In this document: piece after piece, positions 54,296 through 63,878 of the stretch
Layout: each line of letters opens with the position of its first letter
How positions within the stretch are numbered: the stretch's first letter is position 1
The notes under the pieces: model-generated
What the model saw: the letters and a program-made list of their open reading frames with translations, nothing else
Told to the model about the DNA's origin: nothing
Databases searched by the model: none
Position numbers and translations under genes: made by a program
DNA from: a bacterium
GTDB taxonomy: Bacteria > Myxococcota_A > UBA9160 > UBA4427
Direction: 5' to 3'
DNA length: 64,000 nucleotides
NCBI GenBank assembly: GCA_024742285.1
Contig: JANSYR010000009.1
Location: forward strand, 1-64,000

Positions 54296-55255
54296 CTAGA
54301 GGCGACCCACCGCCGCGCCTCGTGTGCGTCGGCGCGGCCGCGGCGCGATCTCGACGAGACGCGTCTCTCCGAAGATGCGCCCGGCCTGGGTGATCCCGAG
54401 ATGCGGTAGGCCGAGGTCGGCCAGGAATGCCTCGGCGGAGGGCTCCTCGTGGAGCATCGCGATCGTCGCCGTGACACCGGCGACGAGGCAGTGCGGGGCG
54501 CGCACCGAGACGCAGGCGGGTCCGCTCCGGAAGCTCTCCCCGGTCCGAGGGTCGAGCAGGTGCGAATAGCGTACGCCGTCGACGACCATGCATCGCTCGT
54601 AGTCTCCGCTCGTCGCGAGTCCGCCCGAATGGAGAGCGATGCGCGCGATCGCCTCGGAAGGCGCACGCGGGTCGCGTACGCCGATCAGCCAGGGAGAGCC
54701 ATCGGGATGCGGGCCGACGATCGCCATGTCCCCGCCGAGATCGACGAGTCCGAAGGCGAGGCCTTCCTGGCGCAGGCATTCTGCGACGCGATCCGCCGCG
54801 TACTCCTTGACGAAGCCCCCGAAGTCGAGCTCCATGCCGACCGTCGGGAGGGCGAGTCGTGGCCGCTCCCAGCGGATCCTGGACCACCCGACGAGCCGAT
54901 GAACCGCTTCGGTCTCGCTCGGGTCGGGGACGTGTCCGGAGCGGAAGTCCCAGGCACGGCGCAGGACGCCGGAGGTCGGGTCGAAGCGCCCTTCGCTCTC
55001 CGTCCAGGCCGTCGCCGCGAAGTCGAGGAGTGCGGCGGTTTCGTCGTCGACCTCGATCCCGCAGGCGCTGCCGGCGCTGCGGTTGATGCGCGAGGCGAGG
55101 CTGTCGTCGCGGTAGCGCGAGTACTTCGCCTCGAGGCGGGCGATTTCGCGGCACGCGACGTCCCGCGCGCGCTCGAGCGCCGGGCGGCTTTCGGCGTAGA
55201 GCGAGAGCTCGCAGGGGCTTCCCATGGCGCGGAAGCGGAAGCGATCGAAGAGCAT
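54296..55255 (-). CDS. apbE: FAD:protein FMN transferase (ApbE)
   Basis: 319 residues. ApbE motifs are present: FRFRAMGSPCELSLYA, RYRDDSLASRINR, MELDFGGFVKEYAADR, VDLGGDMA, SGDYERCMVVDGVRYSHLLD and AGVTATIAM, the last two holding the Mg and FAD contacts. It covalently attaches FMN to a Thr/Ser in a flavinylation motif of exported proteins. It is the last gene of a minus-strand run with the DUF3570 gene 13 bases upstream. No obvious lipoprotein signal, so the N-terminus may be cytoplasmic or the start may lie further upstream. Confidence 0.9.
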   Translation of the reverse strand: MLFDRFRFRAMGSPCELSLYAESRPALERARDVACREIARLEAKYSRYRDDSLASRINRSAGSACGIEVDDETAALLDFAATAWTESEGRFDPTSGVLRRAWDFRSGHVPDPSETEAVHRLVGWSRIRWERPRLALPTVGMELDFGGFVKEYAADRVAECLRQEGLAFGLVDLGGDMAIVGPHPDGSPWLIGVRDPRAPSEAIARIALHSGGLATSGDYERCMVVDGVRYSHLLDPRTGESFRSGPACVSVRAPHCLVAGVTATIAMLHEEPSAEAFLADLGLPHLGITQAGRIFGETRLVEIAPRPRRRTRGAAVGRL

Positions 55256-55268
55256 CCCGCGCCAGGCC

Positions 55269-56594
55269 TCAGAAACGGCCGTTGAGCGAGAACGAGATGA
55301 TCTGGAAGTTCACGAGGCCGGGGTTCTGGTCGAACTCGCCGACCGAGGTGAGTCCGATGTCGCCGTCCGAGATGTAGCGTTCGTAGGCGACCGAGAGCAG
55401 AAGGTCGAGCCCGTCGCTCAGTCCGAACCGCTCGCTCCAGCCCTCGGCGTCGTATGAGAGCACGTCCTCGAACTCGACCTCGAACTTGATCCGCGCCGAG
55501 ACCGCGCCGAAGGGCGAGAGACGGTAGTCGGCGCTGCGTTCGATCGGGACGACGATCCCGTTCAGCAGCGGCTCGTAGAAGTCGGCCTTGCTCTGGCTGT
55601 AGTACCGGAAGCTCGGGGCGATCGTGAAGATGTCGGCGAGGCGCTGGTACCACCCGAGATCGGCGGCGTGGGAGATGATGCCCCAGGTGTCCGCGTGGAA
55701 CTGATAGTCGACGTGGAGCGAACCCTCGATGTCCTCGAAGTGGTGGCGGTAGCGCGTCAGGATGGTCACCTGGTCGCGGTCGTGGGGACGTGCGTCGGAG
55801 ACGTTCGCGCCGCCGCCGATCGGGGCGACCAGCTTGTAGGGGTCGTCGAGGAAACCGTCGGAGTGCTTGAAGTTGACGGTGACCTGGGCGATCGAGGCAC
55901 GCGAGAGGACCTGGCTGAGGCCGGCGAACGCCGTGATCGCCCACTTCTGATCGCTCACGATCCGGCTGCTGAATCCGTCGCGGGTCGGCTCGATCTCGTC
56001 GAAGTTCGCGCCGAGCGCGAGGTTGAAGGTCGTGTTCTTGTCGTTGAAGTTGCGCTCGGTCGCGAGCCCGATGCTCCAGGATTCGTAGTCTCGCTCGACC
56101 GAGTATCCCAGCGAGATCGTGTCCTTGCCGGTCTCCATGTAGTAGTCGAGATCGACTCGTACGTCGGTTCGCTCTTCCTCGATCGTCGCCCCGCTCATGA
56201 CCTGGACGCGTCGTCCGCCCTCGGCCGTGACGTACCAGGGGGATGCGCCGCTCATCTCTTCGTAGAGGATGTCGATGCCGATGTCCGTTCGCTCGGACGT
56301 CGGAATGTCGAAGCGGAGCTGCTTGGCGAAGATCTCGTAGCGTTCGTTCTCGCTGCCCGCGGCGAGGCGCTTCTGCGGGATCTGGTCCTCGCGGTAGTAG
56401 CTGAAGGCGCTCGAGGCCGTGGCGCGCTCGATGGGCGCGTCGGCGCGGGCGGAGCCGGCGATGCCCGGCAGGGCGAGGGCACCGGTCGCGAGTGCGGTCA
56501 GCGTCCGGTTCGGACGCGGGAGCGGGAACGCGGCGCGGGTGTCCGCGTCGCCGACCGCTTCGAAGCGTTGTTCATTCTCGTCCGAACGATCCAT
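55269..56594 (-). CDS. DUF3570 outer-membrane-type protein with flavinylation-like motifs
   Basis: 441 residues from ATG 56594 (56603 is possible). After a hydrophobic segment (about 30-50) the protein is a chain of beta strands ending in SFSLNGRF with a terminal Phe, typical of an outer-membrane barrel. DUF3570 proteins are known to be encoded beside DUF4266, thioredoxin-like and ApbE proteins. Two motifs of the type used for covalent FMN, MSGAS (114-118) and MSGAT (133-137), are visible close together. It probably sits in the outer membrane. Confidence 0.85.
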   Translation of the reverse strand: MDRSDENEQRFEAVGDADTRAAFPLPRPNRTLTALATGALALPGIAGSARADAPIERATASSAFSYYREDQIPQKRLAAGSENERYEIFAKQLRFDIPTSERTDIGIDILYEEMSGASPWYVTAEGGRRVQVMSGATIEEERTDVRVDLDYYMETGKDTISLGYSVERDYESWSIGLATERNFNDKNTTFNLALGANFDEIEPTRDGFSSRIVSDQKWAITAFAGLSQVLSRASIAQVTVNFKHSDGFLDDPYKLVAPIGGGANVSDARPHDRDQVTILTRYRHHFEDIEGSLHVDYQFHADTWGIISHAADLGWYQRLADIFTIAPSFRYYSQSKADFYEPLLNGIVVPIERSADYRLSPFGAVSARIKFEVEFEDVLSYDAEGWSERFGLSDGLDLLLSVAYERYISDGDIGLTSVGEFDQNPGLVNFQIISFSLNGRF

Positions 56595-56671
56595 GATCCC
56601 CATCCCGATTCGAGCGACGGCGTATGACCGTCGCGGATCGCCTTCTGGTCGCGATCGGTGTGCGATCGCCG

Positions 56672-56899
56672 TCAGTTGCAGCCGCAGCCGCCTCCACCGC
56701 CGCTGCCACCCGGCATCGTGGCTTCCTTGCTCCAGTAGATATGCGCTTCCCGCTTCGCCTCGAGGCCGTCGGGTTCGAAGCTCATGTCGCGTCGCGCGAG
56801 GAGGTCGCGCTCCCAGGGCTTGACGACGGCGCATCCCGTAGACGCGAGCGTGCAGGCCGTGAGGGCGGCGATCACCGCGAATCGGAACGATCGGGTCAT
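56672..56899 (-). CDS. DUF4266 small lipoprotein
   Basis: 75 residues with a lipoprotein signal (TACTLASTGC; acylated Cys about 23). The body has the family sequence VKPWERDLLARRDM and EAHIYWSKEA, and the tail is GGSGGGGGCGCN, a Gly/Cys-rich end possibly binding metal or haem. DUF4266 and DUF3570 form a conserved pair. Its ATG abuts the stop codon of tlpA, so they are co-translated. Confidence 0.88.
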   Translation of the reverse strand: MTRSFRFAVIAALTACTLASTGCAVVKPWERDLLARRDMSFEPDGLEAKREAHIYWSKEATMPGGSGGGGGCGCN

Positions 56900-57418
56900 C
56901 TACTTCTTCCCCAGCTTCTGCTCCTTGAGGAGCATTCGGATCTCTTCGCGGATGCGGGAGCCGTCGCCGCGGGAGAAGCCCTTGTGGACGTATCGGATCA
57001 CGCCGTCACGATCGATCAGGTACGAGGTCGGCATGGTCTCGACGCCGAACTGACCCGGCAGCGAGCCCTTCGGGTCCGCGGCGCTCGGGTAGCCGATCGG
57101 GTTCTTCTCGAGGAAGCGCAGCGCCTTCTTGGCCTTCTGGTCGAGGTTGACCGCGACGACCTGGAACTGGTCGTCGGGGAACTCACCGCGCATTTCTTCG
57201 ATCTCGGGAATCGCCTTGAGGCACGGGCCACACCAGGACGCCCAGAAGTCGAGGTAGACGATCTTGCCGCGGTACTTGCCGAGCTCGACGTTGCCGTCAC
57301 CGAAGAGCGAGGGCACCGAGAACGCCGGCGCGCGGTCACCCTCGTCGAGGGCCGTGGCCGAGAGCGGCCATGCGCAGCTAGTGAGCAGAAAGAGGAGGGC
57401 GAGAGTTCGAGATCGCAT
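56900..57418 (-). CDS. TlpA/ResA-like thiol-disulfide oxidoreductase
   Basis: 172 residues with a signal sequence (1-24) and a thioredoxin fold with WCGPC, cis-Pro in ETMPTSYLID and the TlpA insert. Periplasmic. It probably receives electrons from DsbD encoded upstream and reduces a partner, for instance cytochrome apo-proteins or the Cys residues of DUF4266. A GGAGAAG ribosome site precedes the ATG at 57418. Confidence 0.9.
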   Translation of the reverse strand: MRSRTLALLFLLTSCAWPLSATALDEGDRAPAFSVPSLFGDGNVELGKYRGKIVYLDFWASWCGPCLKAIPEIEEMRGEFPDDQFQVVAVNLDQKAKKALRFLEKNPIGYPSAADPKGSLPGQFGVETMPTSYLIDRDGVIRYVHKGFSRGDGSRIREEIRMLLKEQKLGKK

Positions 57419-57552
57419 GCAGGCTTCTCCGACGGTCGCGCGGGCGGGGGGCCACGCACGTCCTGACTTGCATCGTCTCGTCGGCCCGCGGTGCTGAGGG
57501 AAATGTGATGTGCGTCGCAGGCGCGAGGTGGCCTGCCCGCGGCAGATCGCGC

Positions 57553-59886
57553 TCAGATCCGCTTCGTGGGGCGCGCTTCGTCGATCGCGGCCAGGACTTC
57601 CTCGGTCGTGAGGAGCTCCGAGAGGACCCGGGGCGCGTCCGGTCGGTCCGGTGAGTAGACCAGGTAGAGCGGGACCCCGGCCCGGTCGAACTCGGCGAGC
57701 TTGCGTCGGATCCCCTCGTCCCGCCGGGTCCAGTCCGCCTCGAAGAGTGCGTATCCGCCGTCGCGGAATGCCGCATGGACGGCCTCGCGGTCCAGGACCG
57801 TCGCCTCGTTCATCTTGCAGGTGAGACACCAGTCCGCCGTGAAGACGACGAAGGCGGGGCGCCCGTCTTCGAGGGCGGCCGCGACGGCGCCTTCGGAGTA
57901 GGTCGCCCAGGCCTCGGCCTTCGCTTCGGCAGAGGTCGTCTGGTCGGCGGTCGCGACCGGGACGCGGTCGATGCCGATCAGGTTGAACCCGCCGAGGGCG
58001 ACGCCGGCGATCCCGACCGCCGCGACGCGACCGAGCCAGGCGCTCCGCATCGGCTGCAGCCGACCGAGACAGAAGAGCAGGAAGGCAAGGACGAGGAGCG
58101 TGGCCGTCGTTCCGATCACGGCGTCCACCCCGCCGCTCTGCCCGAGCACCCAGAGCAGCCAGACGCAGGTGGCGAGGAGCGAGAAGCCCAGCCCCGACCG
58201 AAGCGTGTTCATCCACGGCCCGGAGCGCGGGATGAAGCGCGCGGCCTTCGGCTGGAAGCTCACGATCAGGAAGGGCGAGGCGAGGCCGAGACCGATCGCG
58301 AGGAAGATGGCGAAGATGCCGAGCCCGTGACTCGCGAAGGCGAAGCCGACGGCGGTGCCCAGGAACGGCGCCGTGCACGGCGTCGCGAGGACCACGGCGA
58401 GCAGGCCTTCGAAGAAGGAGCGTCGCGCGCCGACGGCGTCGTGACCGATCGCGGCGAGTCGCCCCTGCCCGAGATCGATCTCGAAGGCGCCGAAGAGGTT
58501 CATGGCGAAGGTGACGAGGACGGCCGCGATGATCGCAACGAAGAGGGGCTCCTGGAACTGGAAGCCCCAGCCGACCGAGTGACCGGCGGCGCGCAGCGCG
58601 ACGACGACTCCGGCGAGGGCCGTCATCGAGCCGAGCACGCCCGCGCCGTACGCGACGCCGTGCATGCGAACCTCGCGCGGATCCTTCTCCGCCATGTCGG
58701 CGACCGCGACGACCTTGATCGCCAGGACCGGCAGCACGCACGGCATGCCGTTCAGAATGAGGCCGCCGAGCAGGGCGAGGCCGATCACCTGGAGCCAGCG
58801 GACGAGCGTCGGGGAAGCGGGTTCGGCCGCTGCGGTCGAGGGTCCCGGAATCGGGCGCGTGGCGGCGTCTGCGGGCGGATTCGCCATCGGGGGCGCCGGC
58901 GGAGTCACGGCGAGCCCCTTCGCCGTGGCCGTCGTCGCAGGCGGCGACTCGATCTTCGTGTCGATCGCGACGTGGCGAAGCGCGCCGCCGGAAGCGCGGA
59001 TCGGGATCAAGCCGCGGAGGCGCTCGTCCGTCTTCGGGACGTCCTCGAGTCGCGTCAGGGCGATGTCGACCACGTGTCGGTCCGCGAGGGTCGCTTCCTC
59101 CCACTCGAAGAGATCTCCGTCTTGCAGAAGGAAGAGCGAGCCTGCACCGCGCGCGGCGAGGGAGGGGCAGGGCGCTTCGTCGCACGGCGCGAGCTCGAGG
59201 CGGACCGTGCCGAGCTCGTCGACTTCCGGTCGGGTGTCGTGCCAGCGGGCCTGGACGCCCAGGCCGAGCTCGCTCGCGCTGACGGGAACTCGGGAGAGGG
59301 CCTCGGCGAAGCGACGGTCGATCCAGGTCCGGTCTTCGGGGGCGAGCTCGGGTTCGAGCGGCGAGCGGAGCGCGAAGTCCGCCGGAACGCACTGCGTCCG
59401 GCAGACCAGCACGCTCACGTCGGCTTCGACCTGACCGGAGGACGGGTCGGCGTCGCGCGTGATCGGCGCGGAGAGCAGGACGGATCCTTCGTAGCCCCAG
59501 GTGGTGAAGAGACCGTCGGCCTCGACGAACGTGAGGGGGGCGGGCCAGGCGACGTCTCCGAACGCGTGACCGTCGGCGGCGAGGCCGAGCTCGGGGGCGA
59601 TGCCGGTGCCGCCGGGATTCCGCCAGTAGAGGTGCCAGCCCTCGGCGAGATCGAAGAGGACGCCGACGCGGCGTTCGCCCTCGGTGTTCCCGACGAGGAG
59701 GCGCGCGCGAACCTGGGGGACGTCGTTCTCGACGACGCCCGAGGCCGTGGCGGAGGCCGGCAGCGTGGGAAGCTCGACCGGGTCCGGGACGGCGCTCAGC
59801 TCGAGGGCGCTCGCCTGGACGCCGGACAATAGAAGGAAGAGAGCGGCGATGAGTCCGACGTGGACTCGGCAGGACACAGCGCGCAT
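57553..59886 (-). CDS. Protein-disulfide reductase, DsbD family
   Basis: 777 residues. Signal peptide, N-terminal periplasmic DsbD domain (about 30-330, RTQCVP, CDEAPCPSL), then a ten-segment membrane part with the redox Cys pair in LNGMPCVLPVLAIKVVAVAD and ATPCTAPFLGTAVGF, and a C-terminal thioredoxin domain with FTADWCLTCKMNE. It moves electrons from cytoplasmic thioredoxin to periplasmic thiol proteins. The start at 59886 is chosen at the signal peptide; an open frame extends further. It is the first gene of the minus-strand redox operon. Confidence 0.87.
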   Translation of the reverse strand: MRAVSCRVHVGLIAALFLLLSGVQASALELSAVPDPVELPTLPASATASGVVENDVPQVRARLLVGNTEGERRVGVLFDLAEGWHLYWRNPGGTGIAPELGLAADGHAFGDVAWPAPLTFVEADGLFTTWGYEGSVLLSAPITRDADPSSGQVEADVSVLVCRTQCVPADFALRSPLEPELAPEDRTWIDRRFAEALSRVPVSASELGLGVQARWHDTRPEVDELGTVRLELAPCDEAPCPSLAARGAGSLFLLQDGDLFEWEEATLADRHVVDIALTRLEDVPKTDERLRGLIPIRASGGALRHVAIDTKIESPPATTATAKGLAVTPPAPPMANPPADAATRPIPGPSTAAAEPASPTLVRWLQVIGLALLGGLILNGMPCVLPVLAIKVVAVADMAEKDPREVRMHGVAYGAGVLGSMTALAGVVVALRAAGHSVGWGFQFQEPLFVAIIAAVLVTFAMNLFGAFEIDLGQGRLAAIGHDAVGARRSFFEGLLAVVLATPCTAPFLGTAVGFAFASHGLGIFAIFLAIGLGLASPFLIVSFQPKAARFIPRSGPWMNTLRSGLGFSLLATCVWLLWVLGQSGGVDAVIGTTATLLVLAFLLFCLGRLQPMRSAWLGRVAAVGIAGVALGGFNLIGIDRVPVATADQTTSAEAKAEAWATYSEGAVAAALEDGRPAFVVFTADWCLTCKMNEATVLDREAVHAAFRDGGYALFEADWTRRDEGIRRKLAEFDRAGVPLYLVYSPDRPDAPRVLSELLTTEEVLAAIDEARPTKRI

Positions 59887-60302
59887 CGGACGTGGACTCC
59901 TTCGCGAGGCCGGGCGGGATCCCGGTCGACTCCCGATATCGGCCGACGCGGGTGCCGAACCTTTGTCCATTTCGCCCCCGCGACCCGAACGACGTGTGAC
60001 GGATGACCGGGGCAGACACCGACGTGATCCCCCGCACGCAACTGAGGGGCAGCGCGAACACGCCCATGTCTTGGGGGTGAAGTACCGAGGCAGATTCGAC
60101 TCGTTTTGTGAGGGATGTCGCGAAAAGACCACAATTTAGTGAGCTGGATCACCGAGAAGACCTGTGGCCGGCCGAATGGGGGATGAGCCCCGGCCCTCGC
60201 TGCGACTGTTCCTCGGTGGGAGACCGGGCAGTCGCGTGTAGGGGGCGGCCAGATAGCGGGTCTGCTCCTGGGGAGGGGCGGCCAAGACGAGGTCCACCTC
60301 CG
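59887..60302. other. Divergent intergenic region, 416 bases
   Basis: Lies between dsbD and the cytochrome gene. It is AT-richer near 60060-60140 (for example ACAATTTAGTG), a likely promoter area for the plus-strand operon, but no clear consensus box or small gene could be identified. Confidence 0.4.
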
Positions 60303-61550
60303 ATGTTCCACGATCGCTCTACGAAGCCGAGCGCCCGTCCGGGCGCGACTTCCTTCGTCGCGTTCCTGCTGACGCTCACCGCGCTCGTCGCTCTCGCCGT
60401 TCCGGCGGCGGCGCAGATGGATGACACCGATCGCGCGCGACGCATGCACGACCGCCTCGCGGGCGTCCCGCCGGACGACACCACGCCCATCCCGGGGAGC
60501 TCTCCGCCGGAGACCGTGCTCGAGCGCATGACCCGCCACATCGGCGATGGCAACGCGGATCTCGCCGCCGAGATCGCGATGCAGAACCCCAACTTCTACA
60601 ACGTCGTCCTCAAGAACTGGGTCAAGCCCTGGACCAACGAGGACATGAGCGTCTTCGTGCCGCTCAACGACTACGTGGCCACGGTCATCGGCATGATCCG
60701 TGACGACGTCCCCTTCAACACGGTCCTCTCCGAGGACATCATCTACACGGCGCCCAACGGCCTGGTCAATCCGAACTACGAGCAGACCAGTAACGACCAC
60801 TACGTGGCGCTCGAAGACCAGGGGATCGACCTCTCCAACCCGGCCAACCTGATCCGCCGGACCCAGTCCGGTCTGCCGGGCTCCCAGATGGGTGCGGGCG
60901 ATACCGCCGGGATCATGACGACGCGCGCCGCCGCCGAGGCCTTCTTCCCGGCCGGCACGAATCGCGCGATGTGGCGCTTCACCTCGCTCAACTACCTCTG
61001 CCGTGATCTCGAGGTGATGAACGACATCACCCGTCCCGGCGATCGGATCCGACAGGACGTGACCCGAAGCCCCGGCGGTGACTCGGAGATCTTCCTCAAC
61101 ACCTGCTTCGGCTGTCATGCCGGCATGGACGGTCTCGCCGGCGCCTGGGCCTACTTCGACTGGGACGAGGACCAGGAACGCCTGGTCCACACGCCTGGCC
61201 AGGTCCAGGAGAAGTACCTGCTCAACGGCAACACCTTCCCGGCCGGGTACATCTCGACCGACAACAGCTGGATCAACTACTGGCGCGAAGGACCGAATTC
61301 GCTCCTCGACTGGCGGGGCGCCTCGGACCGCGGCTTCGGAGCGAAGAGCCTCGGCGCCGAGGTGGCGTCGACGCGCGCCTTCTCCGTCTGTCAGGTCGAA
61401 AAGGTCTTCGAGCAGGTCTGTTTCCGCCCGCCGAAGGATCAGGACGACCGCGACGCGATCGAGCTCGCGGCGGACAACTTCGAGCAGGACGGGATCTACA
61501 GCATGCGCGGTGTCTTCGCGGAAGTCGCCGAACACTGCATGGACGAGTGA
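60303..61550 (+). CDS. Secreted c-type cytochrome-like protein
   Basis: 415 residues: signal peptide (about 1-37, ending PAAAQ), then a family-unassigned helical region. One CXXCH haem motif, CFGCH, lies around residue 268 in NTCFGCHAGMDGLAGAWAY. Further Cys residues near the C-terminus may pair. It looks like the cytochrome partner of a periplasmic electron-transfer or oxidase system. The LamG/haem lipoprotein gene follows 10 bases after its stop and a Tat protein after that, a three-gene run. Confidence 0.7.
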   Translation: MFHDRSTKPSARPGATSFVAFLLTLTALVALAVPAAAQMDDTDRARRMHDRLAGVPPDDTTPIPGSSPPETVLERMTRHIGDGNADLAAEIAMQNPNFYNVVLKNWVKPWTNEDMSVFVPLNDYVATVIGMIRDDVPFNTVLSEDIIYTAPNGLVNPNYEQTSNDHYVALEDQGIDLSNPANLIRRTQSGLPGSQMGAGDTAGIMTTRAAAEAFFPAGTNRAMWRFTSLNYLCRDLEVMNDITRPGDRIRQDVTRSPGGDSEIFLNTCFGCHAGMDGLAGAWAYFDWDEDQERLVHTPGQVQEKYLLNGNTFPAGYISTDNSWINYWREGPNSLLDWRGASDRGFGAKSLGAEVASTRAFSVCQVEKVFEQVCFRPPKDQDDRDAIELAADNFEQDGIYSMRGVFAEVAEHCMDE

Positions 61551-61560
61551 GGAAGCCGAC

Positions 61561-63804
61561 ATGAGGACTTCGAATCGCTCGGTCCGCCCGGGCAACTTTG
61601 ATCACCGCGAGGGGGCGGGAGTGCACGAGATGCACCAGCTCGAAGAACAACGAACCAGGACGTCGCTCTGGACGGCACTCGTGGCGCTGCTGCCGCTCGT
61701 CGCCCTGGCCTGCGGCGACTACGGCGCGCCGTCCACGGACGCGACCACGGCTTCCACCACCTTCGGCACCGGGCTGCCCGACGGCCTCTCCGTCGCCGAG
61801 CAGGTGACGAGCTTCGAGACGACGGTCTACCCCGTCCTCCGCGCGAATTGCGCGGGTTGTCACGATGCAGCGGGCCCCGGCGCGCCGCGAATCGCTCACG
61901 TGGACTCGTCGACGGCATGGTCGGCGGTGGTCGACAACCAGAAGGTGAACTTCTCGGACCTGGCTCAGTCGCGCCTCGTGCGCCGACTCGGCTCCGACCT
62001 CCACTTCTGCTGGTCGGACTGTGCGACCGACGCGAATACGATGCTCACGGAGATCCAGAACTGGCAGGACGCGATCGAAGCGTCCGGCGGTTCGACTGCG
62101 AGCGTCGACGTGGCGAACCTGACGAGCAACACCCGGACGAGCCTCGACGGCTTCGAAGAAGTCGGCGACGAGCGCTACGAGACCGGTGTCATCGCGCGTT
62201 GGGACTTCAAGGAGCTCACGGGCACCGTCGCCGCCGATACCAGCGGTGTCGCGCCGCCGATGGACCTGACCCTCGAGGGCGACGTCGAGTTCATGACGAG
62301 CTACGGCATCGACCTCACCGGCGGCCGCGCGATCGCGGACGAGACCTCGAGCCGCAAGTTCTACGACCGCGTCGCGGACGTGGACACCGGCTCCCAGCAG
62401 TACACGCTCGAGATGTGGCTCGCGCCGGCGAACATCACCCAGGACGGTCCTGCGCGGATCTTCACCTACTCCCGGTCGACCGGTCAGCGCAACATGATGC
62501 TCGGCCAGGTCGCCTATCAGTACATCGCCCGGAACCGAAGCTTCAGCACGGAGACGAACGGCAACGGCAGCCCGGAGCTCGAGACCTACGACGTCGACCA
62601 GGACGCGCAGGCGACCCTTCAGCACGTCGTGCTCACCTACGACCAGGTCGCTGGCCGTCGCATCTACGTCGACGGGCGCTGGACCGACGACATCGATGAG
62701 ACGCCGTCGAGTCGCCTCTGGAACTGGCTCACGAACCAGCAGGTCATCATCGGCAACGAACGCTCCAACGATCGGCCGTGGATCGGCAAGGTCCGCTTCG
62801 CGGCGGTCTACGATCGGGTCATGCCGGCGGCTGCCGTTCGCCAGAACTACGAGGCCGGCATCGGAAAGCGCATCACCCTCGCGTTCGACGTGTCCGAGTG
62901 GACCGGCGGCAACTCGACGATCGAGTTCTCGCTGACCGAGCTCGACAGCTACTCCTATCTCTTCTGTTCGCCGACGTTCGTGACCGACGTCGGGGCTCCG
63001 ATCCGCGTCCAGAACATGCGCATCTCGCTGAACGGCGTCGTGCCGGTCTCGGGTCAGGGCTTCACGACGATGGACGCGCTCGTCACGTCCTCGCGACAGC
63101 TGCTCTCCCGACAGTGCTCCGTGGTCGGCGGGCTGGTCGATCCGAACACCGACACCTTCCAGCTCTCCTTCGAGCAGCTCGGCATCTTCCAGGAGCCGGT
63201 CGTCGCTTCGACGCCGCCGACGCCGGGTGCCGAGGACTTCGGCGACCCGGTGCCGGTCCTCGGTGTCCGGAGCTTCGCTCGCGTGAACGCTTCGATGGCC
63301 GCGGTCTCGGGCGTCGATCCCCAGACCGCCGCGGTCGACACGACCTACGACGCGCTCGTCACCCAGCTGCCCGCGACGAACGACCTGCGGAGCTTCGTCT
63401 CCGCGAACCAGGTCGGCATCGCGAAGCTCGGCATCGAGTACTGCGACACGATCGTCGAGGACTCCGGGGTCGGGGGCATGCGCGAGACCTTCTTCGAGGG
63501 TTCGGCCGGCTTCGGCTGGACCTCGCCGCCGGCGACGGCCTTCGCGGATCCCGCGGACGTCGATCTGATCACGGACCCGATTCTCGACAAGATCGTCGGT
63601 GCGGGTCTGCGTGGCATGGTCGGCGGGAACCCCGCCCGCGACGAGGCCGAGGCCACTCTCGACCTCTTGGTCATGGACCTTCTCGGAAGCTGCGGTGGCG
63701 CCGGTCCGCCGGTCCAGCCTGCCTGCGATGACGAGTACACGCGCTCCATCGTGAAGGGCCTCTGTACTGCGGCCATCTCGAGCGGCGCCGTCCACATCCA
63801 CTGA
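61561..63804 (+). CDS. Haem-binding lipoprotein-like protein with LamG domain
   Basis: 747 residues from ATG 61561, supported by TGAGGAAG; ATG 61630 is an alternative. A hydrophobic segment ending LVALAC (Cys51) may be a lipoprotein signal, though position -3 is not ideal. CAGCH at 97-101 is a c-type haem motif in a domain like those of DUF1592-linked cytochromes. Residues about 215-400 contain a LamG/concanavalin-like domain (YTLEMWLAPANIT, HVVLTYDQVAGRRIYVDG). Residues 400-747 are novel, with several Cys. Extracellular binding of a carbohydrate or surface polymer coupled to electron transfer is possible, but not shown. Confidence 0.7.
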   Translation: MRTSNRSVRPGNFDHREGAGVHEMHQLEEQRTRTSLWTALVALLPLVALACGDYGAPSTDATTASTTFGTGLPDGLSVAEQVTSFETTVYPVLRANCAGCHDAAGPGAPRIAHVDSSTAWSAVVDNQKVNFSDLAQSRLVRRLGSDLHFCWSDCATDANTMLTEIQNWQDAIEASGGSTASVDVANLTSNTRTSLDGFEEVGDERYETGVIARWDFKELTGTVAADTSGVAPPMDLTLEGDVEFMTSYGIDLTGGRAIADETSSRKFYDRVADVDTGSQQYTLEMWLAPANITQDGPARIFTYSRSTGQRNMMLGQVAYQYIARNRSFSTETNGNGSPELETYDVDQDAQATLQHVVLTYDQVAGRRIYVDGRWTDDIDETPSSRLWNWLTNQQVIIGNERSNDRPWIGKVRFAAVYDRVMPAAAVRQNYEAGIGKRITLAFDVSEWTGGNSTIEFSLTELDSYSYLFCSPTFVTDVGAPIRVQNMRISLNGVVPVSGQGFTTMDALVTSSRQLLSRQCSVVGGLVDPNTDTFQLSFEQLGIFQEPVVASTPPTPGAEDFGDPVPVLGVRSFARVNASMAAVSGVDPQTAAVDTTYDALVTQLPATNDLRSFVSANQVGIAKLGIEYCDTIVEDSGVGGMRETFFEGSAGFGWTSPPATAFADPADVDLITDPILDKIVGAGLRGMVGGNPARDEAEATLDLLVMDLLGSCGGAGPPVQPACDDEYTRSIVKGLCTAAISSGAVHIH

Positions 63805-63878
63805 TCGATCCCGGGCGGTCGTCCGCGCAAGGACGCGCAGGCGCGTCCTTCGGACCGACTCCCTCGCGGAGGAACGAC

